From contig CAJSYZ010000002.1 of assembly GCA_910574455.1 (NCBI GenBank), positions 3,125,671-3,189,670 on the forward strand: DNA of 64,000 nucleotides, given 5' to 3'. The position numbers were made by a program, and so were the translations under genes. Positions 56,673 to 64,000 of this stretch are shown piece by piece (position 1 is the stretch's first letter; every line of letters begins with the position of its first letter). The DNA is from Trichaptum fuscoviolaceum. Taxonomy: Eukaryota > Basidiomycota > Agaricomycetes > Hymenochaetales > Trichaptaceae. Under the pieces are notes generated by a model, which saw only the letters and a program-made list of their open reading frames with translations, had not been told where the DNA came from and searched no databases.

Positions 56673-57464
56673 GGTGTTGACTGGGATAAAAGACAGGAGG
56701 CGAGACAGATGGATGGAGGGCAGGAAAGAAGTCTCGTGTTTTATGCAAATCTCGAGGGTGCATATGGGAGATCTGGGCCAAAACTGAGATACGGAAATAC
56801 GATCAACCGTCTCCGCTTTCAAGTCAGGTCACACGGCTGCTCAGCTCTATTCAACCGTGCTCATCGCCATGAGAAGCTCCAGTCTATTTCATCGATAATA
56901 TCTCCAAATTGATTTTGTGAAGGCATAGTTTCTGCAATTTATGGGGCACGAGACCCAAGGATATTGAACTACAAGTTTACTGCAGCTGAGAGTGCAAGTG
57001 AAAGTTGAATGAAATGGAGAAGGGTTGATATCAATTGTGAGACACGGACGTCGATGTCGGCGGCGAATTTGATCTTGTTGTTGAAGATAATGTTGAGATA
57101 GATCTCCGAGTGCTTCTTACGCGGCGGAGGAAGGTCAGGTCGGAGCTGATTTTACATTCAATTATGGTAGTTTACAAAATAGGGAATATTCACTTCGGAG
57201 TTTGAATAATCGCCCTACAGTGTAAGGAAAGTGCGCTCAACATCGCAGACAACGACACCCGGGAGGACCTCAAGGTGATTATTCTTCGATTTATCTTGCT
57301 TTGGATGTCTTTATGAGCGTCCTTGGGATGCTGTGGACCGTTATTATGCGTGGTGGAATGGTGGAATTTGTTGGGAATCGCTGGATGGAGCTTTTGGACT
57401 TTGGATATGGCATCTTGAAAGTAAACTCAAGCAAAGCTAACTGATCTCGTTCTTCCGCGCAGAC
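56673..57464. other. Intergenic, 792 bp, upstream of RPL13, with a probable 5' leader intron
   Basis: Divergent promoter between the MetE-like gene and eL13. A GTGATT donor after CTCAAG (about 57274) and a CGCGCAG acceptor (ending 57462) fit a leader intron that ends two bases before the eL13 ATG. A minus-strand open frame 56969-57145 is discussed in the findings. Confidence 0.4.
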
Positions 57465-58210
57465 ATGGGTTTCAAGCATAACAACGTCCTCCACGACAAC
57501 CACTTCCGCAAGGACTGGCAGCGCCGCGTCCGTACCTGGTTCGACCAGCCCGGACGCAAGCTCCGCCGCCGCCGTGCCCGCCAGACTAAGGCTGCCTCGC
57601 TCGGTGTCCGTCCGCTCGAGCTGCTTCGCCCTGCTGTCCGTGGACAGACCATCCGCTACAACACCAAGATCCGCGAGGGCCGTGGATTCACCCTGGCCGA
57701 GCTCAAGGAGGCGGGCATTGGCAAGAAGGAGGCACGTGGTGTAGGCATCGTAGTCGACCACCGCAGGCGGAACTTGAGCGAGGAGGGCAAGAAACTGAAC
57801 GTGGAGCGCCTCAAGGCATACAAGACGAAGCTTATCGTCTTCCCCCGCAACGCGAAGAAGCCGAAGAAGGGTGACTCGACGGTATGTCATAGCGTTTTCG
57901 TTCCAACTATATGTTCTTACTGTATTTTACTTTGGATTAGGGCGAGGACCTCACTGCGGAGACTATCCGTACCTCTCTTCCCCTTCCTGCCGGCACCTTC
58001 CACGAGGCGCCCCGCAAGATTACTGAGGAGGAGAAATCTTTCGAGGCTTTCCGTACTCTCCGCGACAGCCGTGCTGAGGCAAGGTACGAGGGCCGACGCA
58101 AGGTTAGGCAAGCAAAGGTTCGTTTTCTGATCATATTTACGAAGATGCAGTACTAATTATGTATTTTTCGAGTACAGAAGGAGGAAGAGGAGGCAAACAA
58201 GAAGAAATAA
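57465..58210 (+). CDS. RPL13: 60S ribosomal protein eL13
   Basis: About 210 residues in three exons. [40 protein letters not shown] and [20 protein letters not shown] are standard eL13. [20 protein letters not shown] and [20 protein letters not shown] lead to the second exon, [20 protein letters not shown], and then an acidic end with [11 protein letters not shown]. Introns begin about 57882 and 58119. It has no premature stop. Confidence 0.95.
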
Positions 58211-58439
58211 ACAGTTTCTCTTTTCGTCTCTGTTCTCTTGCATTCTTTCGTTGTTCTCTTGTATGCCACACAAAACTTTCCGGGTATCTGTATCTACTCG
58301 ACTTGCACGATCATGTCATCCCATGCATAAAGGATATGATTATGCCGTGTTTTCTCACTCTGAAATCAAGGGCATGAAATTCGCCATGATACAGGCTTGT
58401 TGGGATATACTCTACGTTTCTATGAATGTGGGGATGCAA

Positions 58440-60319
58440 TCATTTCGGTACTGTAATTTCTAAAGCTTCCTGGACATGTGCATCAGCGACCATACCCATG
58501 ACTTTCACCTGCTCAGCGACGCTTTTCAGAACTCCTCTGACCTCCTGATTGCCTTCGATGAACCCAAATTCAGCATACTCTAGTCCCTGCTCGCGAGCAA
58601 ACTCCTTAACAAGCTTACTGGCCTTCTTGAGGTTGTGTCGTGGTAAACGAGGGAAGAGGTGGTGCGTGACTTGCAAATGCAAGCCACCGTGGATAAAGCC
58701 TAGGTATTCTGGGCAAAGAACGTCTGTTGTTGTGCGTAGCTGGCGGTGCGGGAAGGACTCGGTGGGCCCGAGGTCGGCAGTTGAGCGTGAAAAATGAGAA
58801 AGGACGATCTAAAGATGCAATGTAGTCAGAGTAGAGAAGAATAGAGTTATATGGAAGCAACTCACCTGAACGTGCAGAGGACTTGCAGTGACATGGCTCA
58901 CCAGCAAATACAGGAGAGCCTGTTGCCAGCTTCCGGTCCCTCTGACCACTCTTGTATACCACGTCCAATATACGCCAAGCCCTATCACCTCAAGCCACCA
59001 GCTCCATCTTCCACCCTTCGCCTTCTGCTTATGACGGAGGCTTTTCAAGAGAAAACCATATGAGAGTGCGTAAAGGTTGAATCGCGCGAGGGCCATGATG
59101 ATGTAGAATAGCTTGTGTTGTACGCGAAGGAGGAGTTTGCTTGCGCGGTCGAAGTGCATAACGCGTTTGTAGTAGGAGCAGTAGACGGAGGAGAAGAATT
59201 GTGGGGTGATGGCGAAGAAGGGGAGGTATTCGATGTCGGGGTCGCTGTTAGGTAACGATAAGAGATGAGCAAAGCTTCCACATAATAAAGTAACTTACTG
59301 TGAAGGATGATTTGTTACCACTGCGGACGGGTTAGCGCTAAATAATGGATAAATATTACTTCGAAGAACTTACAGTGATGAACGTTGTGGTTCTATATAC
59401 GCGCGCAAAACGATTAGAGACAGCCCCAAAAAATCGAAGAAATGCAACTCACATCGACCCACCAGCCGACGCTCAGTCCACCAAGGAAATCAGCAATAAG
59501 AATAGAGATAATTCTGTCAGTGGTCCAATCATGCGTTACGCCCATATGGCCCAAGTCATGGACCGTGAACGTTAGCTGGTGCCAGAACAGCCCCAGGAAG
59601 AACGCGCTTGGGATGTACCATCCACGTTGATATGTCCAGAACGATAGCGCAGCAAGTAAGGTGTAGCGAACGACTTCGGGCCCATAGCCAGTGAGGTAAG
59701 GCGTTTTGTACAGGCCGGCATCGACGACACGCTTGTGCAACTCTTTGTATGCAGCAGAATGTTGAGCCTGGACACGTCGGGAAAGAGTGCTGGGAGGTGG
59801 GGATAGAGTCTCGAGGGTGGGAGCTTCGATGTTCATACCCTCTCCGATTTCCTCCTTCTTCACGAGCAGGATTTGTGAGGTCGATTTGATCTCGTCGCCC
59901 GTCTTCCCTGAGTCAACTGCCCGGAGAGCGCGTGCCTCAGATACCCAACGACGTTTCCCGTCTTTTCCTTCTTTCCACACCCAGCCGCTCGTGATCGGGG
60001 GCACAAGCGGGTCCCAGCCATCCTCGTCGAGCTTGACGCACCCAACCGCATACGTGCTGATGCGCTTGAGCGTCTCTTCACAGTGGTACGCGTCAATCTC
60101 GTCGGTTGCGTCGCGTCCGATGAAGTGCAGGATGGCGAGGTCCCCGCCTGGGTGCACAGATAACCAGCTGTACGGGATTCGTATGACACGAGAGCGGTAG
60201 ATGAGCAGGTGCTCCCCAGCGAGGATGCGCGAGGCTACCTCTTCCCGTGTCCACTCGCGAGGACCAGGAGCCTGACTCTGACTCTTCGAGGAAGAGGCTG
60301 AGATGACAGCTTCACCCAT
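58440..60319 (-). CDS. Sphingolipid delta-8 desaturase (cytochrome b5 fusion)
   Basis: About 550 residues in several exons. An N-terminal cytochrome b5 domain has the heme-binding HPGG in SWLSVHPGGDLAILHFIGRD. The desaturase has three histidine boxes: HDLGH (HDLGHMGVTH), NHNVHH and the last QVTHH in GLHLQVTHHLFPRLP. Membrane segments include LLAALSFWTYQRGWYIPSAF. The second box sits on a 19-nt exon (59374-59392) and the following LVTNHPS on a 22-nt exon (59299-59320); joined they read NHNVHHLVTNHPSHDPDIEY. The product makes the delta-8 double bond in the long-chain base of fungal glucosylceramides at the ER. Start at ATG 60319; the earlier codon is TTG. Confidence 0.9.
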
Positions 60320-61348
60320 ATTGCAGGTGACTATGGTAAAGTGAGACGACAACGATTAATATACGATGCGGCCAATGTTCAGTCCCAGAGACAACTTACT
60401 TCTTCTCAAAAGGCAGCAGTCGTATGCTTCAGCTCTCTTCAGACCTCAAGCTCAAATCTGCAAAGAGGATGCAAACGAACACGGATTTCGATTTCGGCTG
60501 CCGTCACCGGCGGCGGTGGCGCTCAGCCTGAGCTGGCAGCGCCGATCATGAATATCTGGCTGATCACATAAGCATTAAGAATGAAATTAGGTAGAAGTAC
60601 AGCTTCAAATCTCCAGAACACAAAGAATATCAACGTTTGCAAAGTTTTACTATAAAATAATGTCAAGTATATAGAAATTTGAGTATCTATTCGCCTGGCC
60701 TGTATATGTTGCATAGGCGCTAGCTGAAGTGGTACGATACATTCAGTAGCCAACGACGTCAGGGTATGCTGCAGTTGCTTGTACGTGTAATTCGCATCGT
60801 CTCGAGCATCCGGCTTGATGGAGCAATCTGATCCCTGTGCTGAATGGTTTTGGAGGAGATAGGGCTGCATGACGCTGCCAGTGATGAGTCGGGTTCCGCA
60901 GCGGACCGCAACAGAGATACTGATGTTGAACAGATGTAGGACATGGGCTCAATGAACTTGAATATTGTCAGCCTACAAGGAACAGAAGACATGCAAGGCT
61001 GTGTTGAGCACACTGGGAGAGGACGAAGTTGATGAGGGAGAGCTATTTGTGTGGTCTCCGGACAATGCCGAGTGGGGTGAACAAGTGCCAAGGGTGTGGT
61101 GGACGACTGAACACCGCGTCTTTCCTCCCGCTACCATCTCCTGTCTCTGCCCTCCTCGTCGTTCCACACGGCGTCCTCGACGCCCTCTCAACCGTCGCCG
61201 TCATCGTGTACATACCTCTCAACGCTGGCCGCCTAGCGTACGCCAAGATAAGGGTCACCGTGTACTTTAGTCTGCGTTCCTGAGCCGAACATATTTCCTC
61301 GCTTCCGTCCGATTGCCCATTCTAGCCAACACATCACGCTTCGCAGCC
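60320..61348. other. Divergent intergenic, 1,029 bp
   Basis: The longest gap in the window. It separates the desaturase (-) and Pal1 (+) starts. Overlapping short frames on both strands (about 60523-61283) have no family I know; the plus-strand frame near 61030-61283 has some hydrophobic sense-like character, but with no start context it is not called. No TATA box was confirmed. Confidence 0.4.
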
Positions 61349-63043
61349 ATGCCCTCTCCCAACAAATCTCAACGCTCGCCTCCTTCCTCTCGCCCACCTC
61401 ATCAACGGAACAGATCAGCCTCAGACCCCTTCCTGGATCCCGTATACCCAGCCCCATATCTCCCCTACAGAGACGACGTCCATCCCCGCTCAGTGCCCAC
61501 TTCCAATCAAGTCCCCCAAGTCCCGCCCAAGCAGGTCGTCAGGAAGGCCAGGCAGTCCAACGACATCCGCGACCCAAGGATGCTCGAAGCCGCAGTCCGT
61601 GAGGCAGTCACCGTCCGCCCAGTCGACTCTCCGAGAGCCAGAGTAGCCAGGAGCCAGACCGGGTTCGTTATCCTCAATTCCTCTTGCTCTTCAGTTGACT
61701 CACTAGATCGCACTGCCAGTGGGGTTCAAACATCATCCTCAAGCTCTAAGCCAGCGCCCGCTGCCTCGAGGCGCTCATACTCGCAAGACTCTGTTACTCA
61801 GGCCGCCAATAACACGGATAGATCGCGTAAGGCCGGCAAGACCGGAACTAAGAAAGGCTCCAGCCATGCAGACGTGATTGATAGGATGGATTTTACGGGT
61901 GTTGGTCCCAGTACGTACTCTTTTCTTATCTCACAGTATGTCTTCTGATATGTCGTTGTATTGCTATCGACCGCAGTGTTTCACCACGATGGTCCATTTG
62001 ACGCCTGTGCTCCGTCTCGTAATCGCCACAAAGCTAAAGCTCCCATGCTTGCCTGGACCTCTGGTCCAGAAGATGAGGCCCCTGCCTCTGCAGCCCAGCT
62101 CCGTGCCGATCGTCGTGTGGCTGGCCTGGACGCTTATGGAGGGATGGGCGGGATGAACGACTCTCCCTATCCCAATGTCGCTTTCCCAGCCGATGATTAT
62201 TCCGTTAAGAATTCGAAGCAGGTCGATCGCATCGCCGAGGCTTGGGGCATTCACGAGCCCGAACCCTACGAGGAGTTCTTTGGTGCAGCCGCTCCCCGTG
62301 GCAACGGCGACACGGCTTCCGGTGCCAGTTCGGCCCGTGGCAGCTTGGATGGTTACGGTGCAACGCAGAACGCTCGCACTCGTACGCGTGAGCACTACCG
62401 CGATCGACACGATGAGGCCAGGTCTCAGCCAGCACGCAAGAACCACCGCAACCTGCCCCCACCGCAGCCGCTTAATCTCCCTGGAACAAACGCTGTTCGT
62501 CCAGAAACTGCGGATGTGTATGCTTCCGGATCGCCCCCTTCTCCCGGATTTGCTGCTGCTGGTCAGCCGAAGCGTTCGAAGTCGCTTATGCAGAAGTTCC
62601 GTAAGATGCGCGATATGCCAAACGTTCCTATTGGTGCGCCCGATGGTGAAGAGGATGTATCGCCACCGTCTTCATTAGAAAACTATTCGAACGGAGCCAA
62701 CGGATCCGGTGCCGAGAACGCAAGGACGGGTCGTCCATCCCACCGTCACAATAACTCGTTCTTCGGAAAGAAGATTGGACGCAATACGAGCGCACAGGGT
62801 GGACCGATTACACCCACCCGAGAGGCTTCAACCGAGCAGTATGTTTATGTCGAGAAGAGCAGCCAAAAGGCTTTACCGCCTCGCCCGCAAGAGACTCCAG
62901 CCTCCCCAGGCTATGACAAGGAAGATTACTTCAATGCGCCTGGTTCGCCTGGTTCACCCATAACACCTGGCGGCACAGGTATGGGAAGGAAGGCCAGTCT
63001 GCTGCGAAAGATGAAGGGCGTTCTCGGCGCTGCAAACAAATAA
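61349..63043 (+). CDS. PAL1: Pal1 cell-morphology protein
   Basis: About 540 residues in two exons (the intron begins about 61911 and ends 61977; the join reads FTGVGPMFHHDG). Pal1 is an endocytic/cortical protein that helps keep cell shape in fission yeast. The core is VIDRMDFTGVGPMFHHDGPF, DACAPSRNRHKAKAPMLAW, then AEAWGIHEPEPYEEFFGAAA. The N-terminus is basic, Ser/Pro-rich (RSASDPFLDPVYPAPYLPYR), and the C-terminus holds several basic/Pro tracts (SKSLMQKFRKMRDMPN, ASLLRKMKGVLGAANK). Start at ATG 61349; the upstream 61313 codon is not ATG. Confidence 0.88.
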
Positions 63044-63519
63044 TCGAACCCTATGACAACCCAACTATCCTCCCGATTTCCTTCTTTTCCAGCCCGTCGG
63101 CAAGTCAGGCCACAAATTACTTTTCAGAGACCAAAAGACATGATTTTAATTGGGATCTTTATCTAGTACTCTAGATGGTTCTCTATGCTGTATTTTCTTC
63201 TTTTCTCGATTGTTCCTTATCTGTCCACTTTCTTGATCTGTGCTACATTCATGTACCACCACAATTATTTTCTAATTCTTTTTTTTCTTTTCCTTGCGGT
63301 ATATTTTCTATGAAATGGTCCATGTGCGACCTCTGCACGCTCCTTCTTAGTGTTTCTTTACCGCTTGCCTTCGACGTCCGTTGTTGTATAATGTCTCATT
63401 TTACCCTTCGCGTCACCCAAGCTTCATCTCGATATACCTCTGTAACCCACATGTGAATCAAATACATTCGTTGCCTTTGTACATCAACATTAGAAAAACA
63501 TGGAATGATCTAAGAAATC
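63044..63519. other. Convergent intergenic, 476 bp
   Basis: 3' regions of Pal1 (+) and HIS7 (-). T-rich with a run near 63280-63295. No gene seen. Confidence 0.4.
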
Positions 63520-64000
63520 CTATAACAGTGAAGGAGACTCTCGTGTAGGTATACCTGCACTCGACATTGCAGCTTTCACATCTTGGATTTTGACTTCTTC
63601 ACGATGGAAGATGCCTGCAGCCAGCGCTGCTTCTACGTTTGTGTCCTCGAAAACCTTGACAAAGTGGGCAGGAGATCCTGCACCGCTACTGCCAACAACT
63701 GGGATATGAACAGCGCTTCGGACAAGACGGATGAGGTCAAGATCGAAGCCCTTGCCAGTGCCATCCCGGTCGATGCTGTTCAGCAGCAGCTCGCCGGCAC
63801 CCAGCTCCTCTGCGCCCGTCGCAAGCTGGACGACGGATACGTCTCTCGTTTGTCGACCTCCGGATACCGTGCACTGATACCACCAAGCTTTTCCGGCCTC
63901 TTCATCGTGGCCGAAGACGAGCTCGTCCTTGTACGGACCATCGTAGCTCGGGTCCACATACACCCTCTTCGGGTCGATGCTCACGACGACCGCTTGGCGC
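63520..64000 (-). CDS. HIS7: Imidazole glycerol phosphate synthase (HisHF), C-terminal part, cut by the right edge
   Basis: About 160 C-terminal residues on the minus strand, continuing past 64000. The frame opens QAVVVSIDPKRVYVD (from the edge), then GRQTRDVSVVQLATGAEELG, AGELLLNSIDRDGTGKGFDL and VHIPVVGSSGAGSPAHFVKV, ending FEDTNVEAALAAGIFHREEV and a short tail. This is the HisF (cyclase) barrel of the fungal fused glutaminase-cyclase HIS7, fifth step of histidine biosynthesis; the Asp in NSIDRDG is the catalytic one. The glutaminase half lies outside the window. Confidence 0.92.
   Translation of the reverse strand, partial: RQAVVVSIDPKRVYVDPSYDGPYKDELVFGHDEEAGKAWWYQCTVSGGRQTRDVSVVQLATGAEELGAGELLLNSIDRDGTGKGFDLDLIRLVRSAVHIPVVGSSGAGSPAHFVKVFEDTNVEAALAAGIFHREEVKIQDVKAAMSSAGIPTRESPSLL

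Noticed and set aside
57274..57464. snoRNA within the eL13 leader intron
   Set aside because: No paired box C (RTGATGA) and box D (CTGA) with flanking stem; the single CTGA is better read as the branch point.
60523..61283. Several 70-110 codon frames on both strands in the long intergenic gap
   Set aside because: No homology that I recognise, overlapping in opposite directions, and no splice pattern that extends them.
1..64000. tRNA genes, rRNA genes, transposons and CRISPR arrays
   Set aside because: I looked for GGTTCRA-type B boxes, terminal inverted repeats and spaced direct repeats and found none that hold up by eye; a tRNAscan or repeat search could still find degenerate ones.

Overview
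The window is about 64 kb of nuclear DNA from a filamentous basidiomycete, most likely an Agaricomycete. Three things point there. Almost every gene is broken by many short introns of roughly 45-70 nt with GT(A/G)NGT donors. The proteins are fungal (Trs85/TRAPPC8, Siz/PIAS, Pal1, Irc3, ACR3, delta-8 sphingolipid desaturase). Several genes resemble proteins I know only as basidiomycete hypotheticals. No ribosomal operon, tRNA, transposon, CRISPR array or prokaryote-like operon was seen. The species is not identifiable from the sequence alone.

Layout, left to right. 0-15.4 kb: first exon of an unidentified gene (cut by the edge), CGR1-like rRNA-processing factor, VPS18, an SHB17-like sugar bisphosphatase, a seipin, a conserved hypothetical, a lipocalin-like gene, an LCCL-domain membrane protein, a U1-type zinc-finger protein and a WW-domain protein. 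15.7-30.6 kb: TRAPPC8/Trs85, a protein with three Myb-like modules, methylmalonate-semialdehyde dehydrogenase, a complex I NDUFA11-like subunit, the arsenite exporter ACR3 and the ribosome-biogenesis factor ESF1. 30.9-31.8 kb: a secreted precursor with eight tandem peptide units separated by Lys-Arg, a Kex2-processed repeat protein (KEP) and the most interesting locus here. 32-39.7 kb: MoaE-type molybdopterin synthase subunit, a pseudouridine glycosidase-kinase fusion, an Irc3-like mitochondrial helicase and NudC. 39.9-52.7 kb: a Siz/PIAS SUMO ligase, ADP/ATP carrier, a BRCT-Myb Rap1-like protein, a hypothetical protein, ribosomal protein uS9 (S16), mitochondrial uL4m and RAD51. 53-64 kb: a disordered orphan protein, a short MetE-like protein, ribosomal protein eL13, a delta-8 sphingolipid desaturase, Pal1 and the 3' end of HIS7.

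Most of the region is ordinary housekeeping sequence; genes alternate strands and often share divergent promoters. Functional themes recur (ribosome biogenesis and ribosomal proteins, membrane traffic and lipid metabolism, mitochondrial function, chromatin/telomere/recombination), but I see no co-directional pathway cluster. Points of interest beyond the KEP gene are two separate Rap1/TERF2IP-like Myb proteins 22 kb apart, very small exons (7, 9, 10, 13, 18, 19 and 22 nt) that restore conserved protein motifs, one GC-AG intron, and a few well-structured genes of unknown function. Where an exon structure is given, it comes from reading frames, splice consensus and family similarity, not from transcripts.
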